From contig DBEP01000011.1 in NCBI GenBank assembly GCA_002294045.1, forward strand, positions 1-22,094: DNA of 22,094 bases, written 5' to 3'. Source of the DNA: Lachnoclostridium sp. UBA903 (GTDB lineage: Bacteria > Bacillota > Clostridia > Lachnospirales > Lachnospiraceae). A program made the position numbers and the translations under genes. Of this stretch, positions 1 through 8,084 are shown piece after piece. Within the stretch, counting starts at the first letter, position 1. Each line of letters begins with the position of its first letter. The notes beneath the pieces are model-generated. The model did no database searches, was not told the DNA's origin, and saw nothing but the letters and a program-made list of their open reading frames with translations.

Positions 1-1095
1 GTGACCCCTCCTGGCTGGATACTCCACAACTGCGTCGTCAGGAAGACTTTCAATAATCCCTTCATTTTTAACCATTACGATATAATACGCGTTCTTATTT
101 AAGTAGATCGCTTCTGCTATTGATATAATCATATCACCATGGGCTTCATTGTGCACTACCTGAATTCCTTCCAGACTGTTCTGGCTGACGGCCCGGCGGC
201 ATTCAGAGAATACCCTTTTCTCCCGTCCGTCTATGACTTCGTTGGCCCTGGTATAGTCCGGGTTTAACCTGGAAGCTTTGTATTCGGGATATATATAGTA
301 TTGGAGATAGGTGGAGGGCACATATTCATCAAAATCATTCACCATATCCTGTACCAGTGCATAGGTATCCAGCCAGGAGGGGTCACGCTCGGCGGCATCA
401 GCCGGCAGAAAGCCCTTGTCTTTTATATATTCCTTTAGCTGAGGAAGCAGATCCTGTCCATCCTGGTTATAAAGATGGGTAAACCAACCAAAATGGTTAA
501 GGCCGAAATAGGAGGGCTCAAGGGTTTCAGCCGGTACACCGAGCAGTTTGGCAAAGGAATGGATCAGATTGATTGGCTGGTCGCAGATATTGAGAATCCT
601 TTTGTCATCAGGAAACTCCATCTGCAAACCGTAGGCTACAATGGCGGCCGGGTTGGTGTAGTTCAGAATCCAGGCATTCTTACTGCGTTGCCGTACATCT
701 CTTACAATCTCAATCATGTCCTTTAAGGAACGTATCCCATAGGCGAATCCGCCGGGGCCGCAGGTTTCCTGACCAACTACTCCGTATTCCATCGGTATCT
801 TTTCGTCCATTTCCCGCATTTTATATCCGCCTGTACGTATCTGTGCCATTATGAAATCTGCGGAATTGTAGGCAGTGTCTTTATTTGTTGTGTAAATAAC
901 CTTTACCTGGGGAGCATACTGACGGAATAAAATCTGTGCATATTCCCCTATCGGAGCCTGGCGCTCTGCGTTGATGTCAAAAAGCACCAGTTCTGTAACA
1001 GGAAGAGAGTCCAGGTGGCGGACAAATGCATTTAATAAACCGGGAGTCCAGGTTGAACCTCCTCCTACAATTGTTATCTTTAACTTATGTTCCAT
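1..1095 (-). CDS. glvA: 6-phospho-alpha-glucosidase, glycoside hydrolase family 4 (3' end cut by window)
   Basis: The visible 365 residues are the N-terminal part of a GH4 enzyme, which uses NAD and a divalent metal to hydrolyse phosphorylated disaccharides in the cytoplasm. Seen: a Rossmann start with GGGS at residues 11-14, NYTNP at 145-149, CDQP at 171-174 and NHFGWF at 200-205. Cys171 and His201 match the family's metal ligands, and Asp172 plus a Tyr-rich stretch near 261-270 match the catalytic region of GlvA-type enzymes. An Asp after the metal Cys is, as I recall, typical of phospho-alpha-glucosidases, whereas phospho-beta enzymes carry CN. The start is the ATG at 1095. About 75 C-terminal residues lie outside the window, judged from the usual length near 440. 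It follows the PTS permease gene by 24 bp and would cleave the sugar phosphate that permease delivers. Alpha versus beta specificity is inferred. Confidence 0.9.
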   Translation of the reverse strand, partial: MEHKLKITIVGGGSTWTPGLLNAFVRHLDSLPVTELVLFDINAERQAPIGEYAQILFRQYAPQVKVIYTTNKDTAYNSADFIMAQIRTGGYKMREMDEKIPMEYGVVGQETCGPGGFAYGIRSLKDMIEIVRDVRQRSKNAWILNYTNPAAIVAYGLQMEFPDDKRILNICDQPINLIHSFAKLLGVPAETLEPSYFGLNHFGWFTHLYNQDGQDLLPQLKEYIKDKGFLPADAAERDPSWLDTYALVQDMVNDFDEYVPSTYLQYYIYPEYKASRLNPDYTRANEVIDGREKRVFSECRRAVSQNSLEGIQVVHNEAHGDMIISIAEAIYLNKNAYYIVMVKNEGIIESLPDDAVVEYPARRGH

Positions 1096-1119
1096 TTATT
1101 TTTTGTCCTTTCCGGAATG

Positions 1120-2715
1120 CTAATTCTTATATAATGCTTTCACAGCTCTTGCAATTCCTTCTACTTTCAGACCGTAGACGACCTGCACGTTATTGGCGGA
1201 GGGCCTGATAATACCTGTTGCGCCGGTTGATTTCAAATTGGCCTCCTGTACCAGCGACATATCCTTTATTGTGACTCGGAGTCTGGTGAAACAATTGGTA
1301 ATTTCGGTGATATTTTCTTTTCCGCCCAAGTATTCCAATATCTGCTCTGCCAGCTTTGTGTCGCTTCCGGTATGTACATTGGCAGCTTTCCTGTCCTCTG
1401 TATCAATATTGTCATTTCTTCCGGGAGTGGAGATATTGAACCTTTTAATCAGATAGGTAAAGCCGAAATAGTAGATAAATGCCATGCCCAGGCCGATTAA
1501 TACTACAAGGTACCACTTACTCTGCGCTCCCCTGAAGATACCGAAAATAGTAAAATCAATGAGACCTGCCTGTACCCCGCCTACACTGCAGCGGAGCAGA
1601 GCGGCAGCCATGTAGCCCACACCGGTCAGGATTACATGAAACAGGAAAAGTACCGGTGAAACAAACATAAAGGAAAATTCCAGCGGTTCTGTGACGCCTG
1701 TCAGGATGGAGGCTGTAACACTCGCAGAGAGAAGCGCCTTTACTTTTTTCTTATTCTTCTCATCTGCCGTCCGGTACATTGCAATAGCTGCTGCAGGAAG
1801 TCCGAAGATAACGATTAGTGAATGTCCCTGGCCAACATAACGTGCTCCCATCTGGAATACTTCATTGGGAACTTCACTGTTTGCTGCGATTGCAGTATTA
1901 AAAATGTTAAGGGCCCCCATAACAGTCTGGCCGTCGATAACCGCAGTTCCGCCAACAGGAGTAAAGCGTACGACCTGGTTTAATATATGGTGAAGACCGG
2001 TAGGAATCAGCAGCCTGTTTGCCGAACCGTAGACAAATGGCCCGAATACACCGATGGAATTAATCCAGCTGCCTATCATTCCGATCAAAGTGTTGAAGAA
2101 TGGCCAGATAAAGTAAGAAGCGATTCCCACAAACGGAATGGTGACAATGGTAATCAGGGGGATAAAGCGCTTTCCGCCAAAAAAGTTGACGGCACTGGGA
2201 AGCGTGATTGTATAAAACCGGTTATGTAATGCGTTTACCACAAGACCCACCAGAATGCCGCCGAATACATTCATGCGGAGTGTAAAATATCCCAGTATTG
2301 TCTCATAGTTTGCATTTACAATGGTTGCATCCACCTGGGACATCCCCTCTTCCATCAGATTGCTGATGCTTGTGGTCTCAGCAGTGATTCCGTTCAATCC
2401 CAGAATGTAATTTAAAGTGTAATGAAATACAAGGAAACCTAAAACAGCAGAAAATGCCGCAGTCGGTTTTTCATCCTCCGCCATGCCCAAAGCAATGGAC
2501 ATACAGAAAAACAAAGGCAGGTTCCCGAATACCAGTCCGGCCAGCCTGCGGATAAAACCGATAAAATTCTGGACGTATACAAGATTTACAAATGTTTCAC
2601 CTACAACTGCGCTGTTCTGCATGGCAGCAGCAAGTCCGCTGAATATACCAGCAATTGCTATGGTGGAAATAGGCAGAAGCAACGATTTTCCGAATTTTTG
2701 CCAAAACTCTTTCAT
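1120..2715 (-). CDS. glvC: PTS alpha-glucoside (maltose-type) transporter, fused IIC-IIB components
   Basis: A 531-residue membrane permease of the glucose/glucoside PTS family, which imports and phosphorylates its sugar. Residues about 1-415 are a hydrophobic IIC domain with many membrane segments, including a GLHHILN motif. Residues about 450-531 form an IIB domain with NCFTRLR; Cys475 there is the expected phosphorylation site. No IIA domain is fused, so a IIA must be supplied from elsewhere. The length fits GlvC/MalX-type IICB proteins. The ATG at 2715 has a GGAGG-type ribosome binding site just upstream. The downstream gene, 24 bp away, is a GH4 phospho-glucosidase, and a divergent RpiR regulator sits on the other side; together they make a standard alpha-glucoside locus. 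The exact sugar (maltose, isomaltose, sucrose isomers, trehalose) is not visible. Confidence 0.92.
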   Translation of the reverse strand: MKEFWQKFGKSLLLPISTIAIAGIFSGLAAAMQNSAVVGETFVNLVYVQNFIGFIRRLAGLVFGNLPLFFCMSIALGMAEDEKPTAAFSAVLGFLVFHYTLNYILGLNGITAETTSISNLMEEGMSQVDATIVNANYETILGYFTLRMNVFGGILVGLVVNALHNRFYTITLPSAVNFFGGKRFIPLITIVTIPFVGIASYFIWPFFNTLIGMIGSWINSIGVFGPFVYGSANRLLIPTGLHHILNQVVRFTPVGGTAVIDGQTVMGALNIFNTAIAANSEVPNEVFQMGARYVGQGHSLIVIFGLPAAAIAMYRTADEKNKKKVKALLSASVTASILTGVTEPLEFSFMFVSPVLFLFHVILTGVGYMAAALLRCSVGGVQAGLIDFTIFGIFRGAQSKWYLVVLIGLGMAFIYYFGFTYLIKRFNISTPGRNDNIDTEDRKAANVHTGSDTKLAEQILEYLGGKENITEITNCFTRLRVTIKDMSLVQEANLKSTGATGIIRPSANNVQVVYGLKVEGIARAVKALYKN

Positions 2716-2735
2716 ATAAGATCCTCCGTCTCCTG

Positions 2736-2796
2736 GAGTGTGTTTGAAAAATGCTTGGGGCGTTCAGGACGGTGCGATGATTTTTCAAACACGCTC
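2736..2796. repeat. 61-bp inverted-repeat element in the PTS 5' leader
   Basis: Two 17-bp arms, GAGTGTGTTTGAAAAAT at 2736-2752 and ATTTTTCAAACACGCTC at 2780-2796, are inverted copies with one mismatch (a G-U pair in RNA), around a 27-nt loop. The element lies between the PTS ribosome binding site and the likely promoter, so it would fold in the leader of that mRNA. There is no T-tract directly after the stem on either strand, so it is not an ordinary terminator. It could be a dispersed intergenic repeat or a leader control element. Confidence 0.75.
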
Positions 2797-2807
2797 TAAC
2801 TGTGATG

Positions 2808-2828
2808 ATTTCAATACCGGTATGAAAT
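2808..2828. promoter_or_regulatory. Candidate operator, near-palindrome around ATACCGGTAT
   Basis: The core ATACCGGTAT is a perfect 10-bp palindrome. The flanks TTTCA and TGAAAT continue the symmetry if one extra A is skipped. It sits between the candidate PTS promoter and the PTS gene, next to the divergent rpiR gene, as expected for a sugar-phosphate-responsive RpiR operator. Assignment to this regulator is inferred. Confidence 0.4.
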
Positions 2829-2838
2829 ACATAATATT

Positions 2839-2866
2839 ATTTTATACACTAGATTTTGATTTACAA
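2839..2866 (-). promoter_or_regulatory. Candidate sigma-A promoter for the PTS-GH4 operon
   Basis: On the minus strand TTGTAA (2866-2861) and TAAAAT (2844-2839) are spaced by 16 bp. They match the -35 box at 4 of 6 positions and the -10 box at 5 of 6. Transcription would begin near 2832 and run through the near-palindrome and the inverted repeat before the PTS start. The region is AT-rich, so chance matches are possible. Confidence 0.4.
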
Positions 2867-2910
2867 GAGGTTGGAGTTGTATTATTATTTATATACGCAG
2901 AATATTAAAA

Positions 2911-2937
2911 TTCACAAAATGTGTATTATTTCACAAA
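2911..2937. promoter_or_regulatory. Two direct TTCACAAA boxes upstream of rpiR
   Basis: TTCACAAA occurs at 2911-2918 and again at 2930-2937, 19 bp apart and so on roughly the same DNA face, with a TGTG half-site between them. They lie 28-54 bp before the rpiR start. They may bind the regulator itself; no partner can be named. Confidence 0.25.
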
Positions 2938-2964
2938 CAAAAATAGAACTTAGGTGGGAGAACG

Positions 2965-3714
2965 ATGAATTTTTTTGACCAGCTGTCAAACCAAGGGATT
3001 AAGCTTAATCCTACGGAAGAAAAAATTGTCAACTATTTATTGGAAAATTATGGAGCGTTACAAAGTCTTAAGATTGCCAAGGCAGCCGAAGATTTGTATC
3101 TGTCTCCTAACTCCATTGTCAGGCTCTGCAAAAAACTGGGTTATCATGGGTTCAGTGAGTTGAAATATAAGATTATTCATGACCAGAAACAGTATGGAAT
3201 AGAAGCCGCTGAACAGCAGACCTCCGTAATGGATATCCTGAAACGGACACTGGAGATTAATTCGCGTCAGAACATTGAGGAAGCTGCAAGACTGGTCCAT
3301 AACAGCCGTCAGGTGGTATTTTTCGCACTGGGGCTTTCCCGGATTGTGGCTCTGGATTTAGCAAAGAAGCTTGAACATCTGAATAAAATCATCATTGTCC
3401 CCGATGACCGTGATAATTGTATCCTGTATGCCAATAACCTTATGCCGGGACAAATCGCTTTCTTCATCAGTTATTCCGGTAATACGGATATTATATGCAA
3501 GCTTTACTACATTGCCCAGACCAGGGGTGTGCCGATTGTAACGCTTACAGGAATGAGCCAGAATCCGATTGCCAGCGGCAGCGCAGTCAGCCTGTACGCT
3601 TATTTCAGGAAACTGAGCTGCAGAGAGGCCGATATTACGTCCAGGATTGGTTTTTATTTGGTTACGGAATTGATTCTGGAAGAATATCTGAAGCATTTTA
3701 GTTTTGAACCGTAA
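2965..3714 (+). CDS. RpiR-family sugar-phosphate-sensing transcriptional regulator
   Basis: A 249-residue regulator with an N-terminal helix-turn-helix domain (about residues 1-78) and a C-terminal SIS sugar-phosphate-binding domain (about 105-235). The HTH shows the RpiR pattern around LYLSPNSIVRLCKKLGYHGF. The SIS part contains ALGLSRIVALDLAKKLEHLN and FFISYSGNTDIICKL, the second being the phosphate-binding SxSGxT loop. The ATG at 2965 follows GGTGGGAG at a normal distance. It is divergent from the PTS/GH4 pair, the arrangement of GlvR-like regulators, so it most likely controls that operon according to the cytoplasmic sugar-phosphate level. Whether it activates or represses cannot be told. 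Confidence 0.92.
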   Translation: MNFFDQLSNQGIKLNPTEEKIVNYLLENYGALQSLKIAKAAEDLYLSPNSIVRLCKKLGYHGFSELKYKIIHDQKQYGIEAAEQQTSVMDILKRTLEINSRQNIEEAARLVHNSRQVVFFALGLSRIVALDLAKKLEHLNKIIIVPDDRDNCILYANNLMPGQIAFFISYSGNTDIICKLYYIAQTRGVPIVTLTGMSQNPIASGSAVSLYAYFRKLSCREADITSRIGFYLVTELILEEYLKHFSFEP

Positions 3715-3831
3715 TGCGTACTTGTACTTTTTTTAATAAATATGCTACAATTATTTAGGAATCACCTAATCGGCCTGCGGTATTTAATATGTTCTGCCGG
3801 ATATAAAGTAGATAAGGAAAGAAGAATTGCT

Positions 3832-5190
3832 TTGAAGAATGACTTTACAAAAGGAAGTATCGTAAAAAATATTTTAAATCTCGCTTTTCCGATGACTCTG
3901 GCGCAGTTAATCAATGTTTTGTATAATGTTGTGGACAGAATTTATATAGCAAGAATACCTGATGAAGCTACCCTGTCCTTAACTGCCATCGGATTAACCC
4001 TGCCCATAATCACAATTGTTATAGCATTTGCCAATCTTTTTGGTATGGGAGGCGCGCCGTTATGCTCCATAGCCAGGGGCCGCGGAGATAAGGAAGAAGC
4101 AGAAAGGATTATGGGCAATTCCTTTGCTTTATTAGTATTGTTCGGTATTCTACTGACTGTAATTGGGCTTGTCTTTAAAAAGCCAATGCTGTACTTGTTT
4201 GGAGCCAGTGATGCTACTTTCCCCTATGCAGATAATTATCTTACCATTTACCTCCTTGGCAATATATTTGTTATGATTGGTCTTGGAATGAATAGTTTCA
4301 TCAATTCCCAGGGCTTTGGCAAAATCGGAATGATAACCGTGCTGCTGGGCGCCTTAGCCAATATAATTCTGGATCCTGTATTTATTTTCGGTTTCAATAT
4401 GGGAGTAAAAGGTGCCGCCCTTGCTACGGTAATATCACAGTTTTTATCCGCAGCATGGATACTATTTTTCCTGACAGGCAAAAAAGCAATCTTAAAATTA
4501 AGAATTCCTTACTTTAAATTAAAGCCAAGCCTTATTAAAAATATTGTTATGCTGGGGTTATCCGGATTCATGATGGCTATCACCAACGGTGCCGTCCAGA
4601 TCATGTGCAATGCAAGCCTGCGGTTTTACGGCGGTGACCTGTATGTAGGTGTAATGACGGTCATCAATTCCATCCGTGAAGTAATATCCATGCCGGTGTC
4701 CGGCCTGACCAACGGAGCCCAGCCTGTTATGGGTTACAATTACGGTGCCGGTGCTTACGGCAGGGTCCGTTCTGCTATCAAATTCATGTCCGTCGTCTGT
4801 ATCACCTATACCGTAATAGCCTGGGGTGTTCTCCATCTGTTTCCCTACTTCTTCGTAAATATTTTCAGCCAGGATTCCCAACTGCTGGATGCCGCCCTGC
4901 CTTCCCTGAGGGTATATTTTTTCGGATTTTTTATGATGTCACTGCAGTTTGCGGGGCAGGCGGTTTTTGTGGCACTCGGAAAAGCAAAGCAGGCGGTTTT
5001 CTTTTCCCTGCTTCGGAAAGTTGTGATTGTCATTCCCCTGACTTTACTTTTGCCAAGATTATTTGACCTGGGCACAACCGGCGTATTCCTGGCCGAACCC
5101 ATTTCCAATTTTATAGGAGGGACGGCCTGCTTTGCCACCATGATATCTTTGGTAAAAAAAGAATTAAAGGAGAAAAAGAGAAAACCTTAG
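3832..5190 (+). CDS. MATE-family multidrug/metabolite efflux protein
   Basis: An integral membrane exporter of the MATE family, expected to have about 12 helices in two repeats and to expel organic compounds by Na+ or H+ antiport. Seen: the typical N-terminal block KGSIVKNILNLAFPMTLAQ, then DRIYIARI, GAPLCSIARGRGD, and in the second half ISMPVSGLTNGAQPVMGYNYGA. I place the start at the TTG at 3832, giving 452 residues (normal for the family), because AGGAAAGAAG lies 7 nt upstream and the family's N-terminus begins there. The frame stays open to an ATG at 3742, but that codon has no ribosome binding site and would add 30 residues unlike the family. It lies 117 bp after rpiR on the same strand; a shared function is not evident. 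It converges on the reductase gene with only 12 bp between the stop codons. Confidence 0.9.
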   Translation: MKNDFTKGSIVKNILNLAFPMTLAQLINVLYNVVDRIYIARIPDEATLSLTAIGLTLPIITIVIAFANLFGMGGAPLCSIARGRGDKEEAERIMGNSFALLVLFGILLTVIGLVFKKPMLYLFGASDATFPYADNYLTIYLLGNIFVMIGLGMNSFINSQGFGKIGMITVLLGALANIILDPVFIFGFNMGVKGAALATVISQFLSAAWILFFLTGKKAILKLRIPYFKLKPSLIKNIVMLGLSGFMMAITNGAVQIMCNASLRFYGGDLYVGVMTVINSIREVISMPVSGLTNGAQPVMGYNYGAGAYGRVRSAIKFMSVVCITYTVIAWGVLHLFPYFFVNIFSQDSQLLDAALPSLRVYFFGFFMMSLQFAGQAVFVALGKAKQAVFFSLLRKVVIVIPLTLLLPRLFDLGTTGVFLAEPISNFIGGTACFATMISLVKKELKEKKRKP

Positions 5191-5202
5191 TACAGCCTTG
5201 GG

Positions 5203-6765
5203 TCATACCAGGTATTTCCCTGCTATTTCATAAAATTTGGCAGGGCATTTCGCCAGATAATCCGTAAAATACATTTTATTTTGATTTAATTCTTCGGCTA
5301 CTTCAACCATAAATGCGGGGACATGGTCCTTTTTCATGATTCCGGCAGCCCTGCCGAATTCTGTTTTTTCCCTGCTGCATTGCCCGCCTACATACAGTTC
5401 AAAAACATCTTCCAGAGTTCCTCCGATTCTTTTTTTACTTCCTGCAAATCCGATTTCACTAACCTGATGCCTGGCGCAGGAATTATTGCAGCCGGAAATA
5501 TGGACGGCAGGCAGGTATCTGTCCAAAATATTGCCGCGTTCCAGCCCTTTTAAAATGGATTTGCACAAATCCTGGCTCTGTTCTACCCCAATCTGGCAGG
5601 TAGGTACGCCAACACAGCTCACGCTTCTTTGTACTTTGGAAACCTGCCTCACATCCTCTGTCAGGGCAAGCAGCTTTTTGGCACCATCCGCCGTTAAATC
5701 CCGGATATACATGCTTTCCGACATACCAAGGCGGATATCCCCGCCGCCATAATCATCCAAAAATGCTATAAGCTTACTAAGAGTCTTTGCAGGCATCATA
5801 CCGCAGAGCGGATGCAGGATAACCGTATAAAGCCCATTTTGTTTCTGGGGTATCAGACAGCCGGTTTCTTCCGGTTTTTCTTTCAAACCTTCCGATTGAT
5901 TTATATCTCCTGCGATAACCGGATTAATTTCTTCAAGTTTTAAGTCTTCCTTCACTTTTGCAAGATGATTATTAAAGCACTCCATAAAGGCCCCTGTACC
6001 CATTCTTGCCGGAATGTACCGCAGTCTTGCTTTACCTTTATTTTTATAATCTCCTTCTTCCGTAAACAGCCGGATGACGGCTTCCACATAATATAGTACC
6101 TCGCCTGGCTGAACCAGTTCTTCATAGGGAAGGGCAACACATGGATTCATCCCTAAGCCTCCCGCCAGGTATAATTTAAAATAAGGGGAGCCGTTATGCA
6201 CCACTGCCAGAAAACCTATGTCATTAACAGTGCAATTGGCAGTATCCCGGTCACTGTTGGAAAATGCAATTTTTAATTTCCTGGGCAGGCGGTATTCTGT
6301 TATACGTTTCATCAGATAGCGGCCAACCAGCAGGGCATATGGGGTAACATCAAAGGCTTCGTCTTTTTCAACCCCCGATAAAGGGGATAAAGCAACATTT
6401 CTCGGGAAATTACCTCCGCTTCCCCTGGAATACAGGCCATGGTCTATTGCTGCCTCCATAATGTCACATACCTCATCAATACCCAAATCATGCAGCTGGA
6501 TTGCCTGCCTGCTGGTAAGATGGACGGTGTCCAGTTTATATTGCATTGCAAATTCCGTAATGAGCTTTAAATGGCGTAAACTTAAGACGCCGGATGGAAT
6601 TCTTAAACGTATCATTAATTTTTCCCCGCCCCGTTGGGCATAGACTCCCATGCCTCCGGATATGCCTTTAAACTCGGCGGTATTTATTTCCTTATTCATA
6701 AATTGATGTCCGGCTTTACGGAAATTGGCAATCTCATCTTTTAATATTTTATTATATTCTTTCAT
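5203..6765 (-). CDS. Siroheme [4Fe-4S] nitrite/sulfite reductase, hemoprotein
   Basis: A 520-residue enzyme of the nitrite/sulfite reductase family, reducing nitrite to ammonia or sulfite to sulfide with six electrons in the cytoplasm. It shows the usual duplicated layout of ferredoxin-like half-domain and NIR/SIR domain, twice. The second half carries CVGVPTC (Cys384, Cys390) and CNNSC (Cys426, Cys430), the CX5C and CX3C ligands that hold the 4Fe-4S cluster bridged to siroheme. HLTSRQAIQLHDL and YSRGSGGNFPRNV in the first half are typical substrate/siroheme segments. I choose the ATG at 6765 (MKEYNK), preceded by GGGTG; the frame continues upstream to 6852, but those residues look unlike the family. 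The gene is divergent from a LysR regulator, its probable controller. Nitrite versus sulfite cannot be decided, and no siroheme synthesis or partner reductase gene is adjacent. Confidence 0.9.
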   Translation of the reverse strand: MKEYNKILKDEIANFRKAGHQFMNKEINTAEFKGISGGMGVYAQRGGEKLMIRLRIPSGVLSLRHLKLITEFAMQYKLDTVHLTSRQAIQLHDLGIDEVCDIMEAAIDHGLYSRGSGGNFPRNVALSPLSGVEKDEAFDVTPYALLVGRYLMKRITEYRLPRKLKIAFSNSDRDTANCTVNDIGFLAVVHNGSPYFKLYLAGGLGMNPCVALPYEELVQPGEVLYYVEAVIRLFTEEGDYKNKGKARLRYIPARMGTGAFMECFNNHLAKVKEDLKLEEINPVIAGDINQSEGLKEKPEETGCLIPQKQNGLYTVILHPLCGMMPAKTLSKLIAFLDDYGGGDIRLGMSESMYIRDLTADGAKKLLALTEDVRQVSKVQRSVSCVGVPTCQIGVEQSQDLCKSILKGLERGNILDRYLPAVHISGCNNSCARHQVSEIGFAGSKKRIGGTLEDVFELYVGGQCSREKTEFGRAAGIMKKDHVPAFMVEVAEELNQNKMYFTDYLAKCPAKFYEIAGKYLV

Positions 6766-6796
6766 ATTTACACCCGTTGCCATTGTATACCGCAAT

Positions 6797-6810
6797 TGGC
6801 AGTACTGCCA
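6797..6810. promoter_or_regulatory. Perfect 14-bp palindrome in the reductase leader
   Basis: TGGCAGTACTGCCA is a perfect palindrome lying 32-45 bp before the reductase start codon. It could be a protein-binding site or a short RNA hairpin. Its position between two divergent genes makes a regulatory role plausible. Confidence 0.4.
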
Positions 6811-6820
6811 CAATATAAGT

Positions 6821-6836
6821 GTGAAACAACTTTCAC
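6821..6836. promoter_or_regulatory. Inverted repeat GTGAAA-CAAC-TTTCAC
   Basis: Two perfect 6-bp arms are separated by 4 bp, giving a 16-bp operator-like site 10 bp from the 14-bp palindrome. It lies upstream of the reductase. The bound factor is unknown; a Crp/Fnr-type or LysR-type protein is possible. Confidence 0.35.
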
Positions 6837-7017
6837 AGGATGAAAGAATCACAATGTGGCGTCCTTTCGCTTTTATATTTTCTTTCAGCCTTCAAACAGG
6901 ATACCGTCAAAGGAATCCCGGCTGTCTCCCCTCTGCCGCATTGGATGCATAAAAAGCCGGAGAAAACAGTTTTATTTAAATTACTTGATTTTAACACATT
7001 ATAATAATAAAATAAAA

Positions 7018-7041
7018 TTATATATAATTATTGTTATATAA
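7018..7041. promoter_or_regulatory. Candidate LysR-type operator upstream of the LysR gene
   Basis: TTATATA (7018-7024) and TATATAA (7035-7041) are inverted arms around a 10-bp spacer, similar in shape to the T-N11-A dyads of LysR-type regulators. They lie 64-87 bp before the LysR start, in the gap shared with the reductase. The region is very AT-rich, so chance symmetry is likely enough to keep this tentative. Confidence 0.3.
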
Positions 7042-7104
7042 ATTAAATTTATAGCAATATGTTTTTTACTTTTAATATGCTATTTATGAAAGGAACAAAG
7101 AATT

Positions 7105-8007
7105 ATGCTAGATTTCAGGATAGAGACCTTTCTTACGCTTTGTAAGGAAAAAAATTATACAAAAACAGCCGGGAAGCTCTGTATTACGCAGCCTGCCGTA
7201 AGCCAGCATATCCGTTATCTGGAGCAGAATTACGGCTGCAGGCTGTTTCATTACGAAGGCAAAAACCTGACATTAACCTCTCAGGGTGAACAGCTTAAGA
7301 AATATGCTCTGCTGTCCAAAACGGACTGGAACAGATTAGAAGACATATTAAAAAAAGATAAGGCGGAAAGACGGATTAATTTCGGTGCAACCCTGACAAT
7401 CGGGGAATATGTAATGCCCGGCATATTGGCCGGGCTGATAGAACAGTCGTCAAATACCTCCCTGTCCATGCTGGTAGATAATACGGAAACCTTACTGCAG
7501 AAATTACAGCAGGGATATATTGATTTTGCGTTTATAGAAGGCCAGCTTGATAAAAATGAATATACTACCAGGCTCTTTTCACCCGCCAGATTTATACCGG
7601 TCTGCTCCGCCCAGCATGAATTTGCCGACTCCAGGGTATCCTTTGATGAAATATTTTCCCAAAGGCTTATTGTACGGGAAGTAGGGAGCGGTACCCGCGG
7701 AGTATTGGAACAGGTATTATTAGAACATAACCAGAATATCCGGAACTTTTCCCATATTATTGAAATCGGTAATCTGAATGTAATCAAAAGCCTGGTGGAA
7801 AAAGGAATGGGCATTACTTTTTTATATGAAAATGCGGTAGAGAATGAGATATCCGCCGGAAAACTTCAAAAAATCCGCTTATCAGAATTTGAAGCAGTAA
7901 GAGAATTTAACTTTGTCTGCATGAAAGGAAGCCATTTTATGAAGGAAAACCTGGAATTCTTTGAACGCTGTCGGGCTCTGTACGAATCGGAGGAAAAACC
8001 CAAATAG
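7105..8007 (+). CDS. LysR-family transcriptional regulator
   Basis: A 300-residue LysR-type regulator of standard length. Residues 1-60 form the winged HTH with the classic segment TAGKLCITQPAVSQHIRYLE and the LTLTSQG wing. Residues about 90-295 form the periplasmic-binding-protein-like effector domain (FGATLTIGEYVMPGIL, then VREVGSGTRGVLEQVL, and KGMGITFLYENAV). The VREVGSGTR block resembles the CysB/CbbR-type effector sites. The start is the ATG at 7105 with AAAGGAA upstream. It is divergent from the siroheme reductase with 339 bp between the starts. LysR regulators usually control the divergent neighbour, so it probably governs the reductase in response to a sulfur or nitrogen metabolite. 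The effector is unknown. Confidence 0.92.
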   Translation: MLDFRIETFLTLCKEKNYTKTAGKLCITQPAVSQHIRYLEQNYGCRLFHYEGKNLTLTSQGEQLKKYALLSKTDWNRLEDILKKDKAERRINFGATLTIGEYVMPGILAGLIEQSSNTSLSMLVDNTETLLQKLQQGYIDFAFIEGQLDKNEYTTRLFSPARFIPVCSAQHEFADSRVSFDEIFSQRLIVREVGSGTRGVLEQVLLEHNQNIRNFSHIIEIGNLNVIKSLVEKGMGITFLYENAVENEISAGKLQKIRLSEFEAVREFNFVCMKGSHFMKENLEFFERCRALYESEEKPK

Positions 8008-8016
8008 CGGAGCAAA

Positions 8017-8062
8017 GGCTTTCGGGTTGGATTTATATAATTACAAATCCAACCCGAAAGCC
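8017..8062. terminator. Perfect 18-bp hairpin between convergent genes
   Basis: GGCTTTCGGGTTGGATTT (8017-8034) and its exact inverted copy (8045-8062) flank a 10-nt loop. It sits 9 bp after the LysR stop and 22 bp beyond the phosphodiesterase stop, so it probably ends both transcripts. The trailing T-tract is only three T on the minus strand and absent on the plus strand, which is weak for an intrinsic terminator. Confidence 0.65.
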
Positions 8063-8084
8063 GTCTGAGTTAACAAAGATGAAT

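Noticed and set aside
475..726. Open frame on the plus strand inside the GH4 gene
   Set aside because: It is antisense to a conserved coding region, has no ribosome binding site or domain, and is a by-product of the codon pattern.
3742..3831. Longer MATE protein from the ATG at 3742
   Set aside because: There is no ribosome binding site and the extra 30 residues do not resemble the family, while TTG 3832 has a suitable site and gives normal length.
6841..6960. Possible known riboswitch in the reductase leader
   Set aside because: I found no B12, SAM, TPP, FMN, lysine or c-di-GMP riboswitch consensus. The possible fold is weak and is kept only as part of the leader observation.
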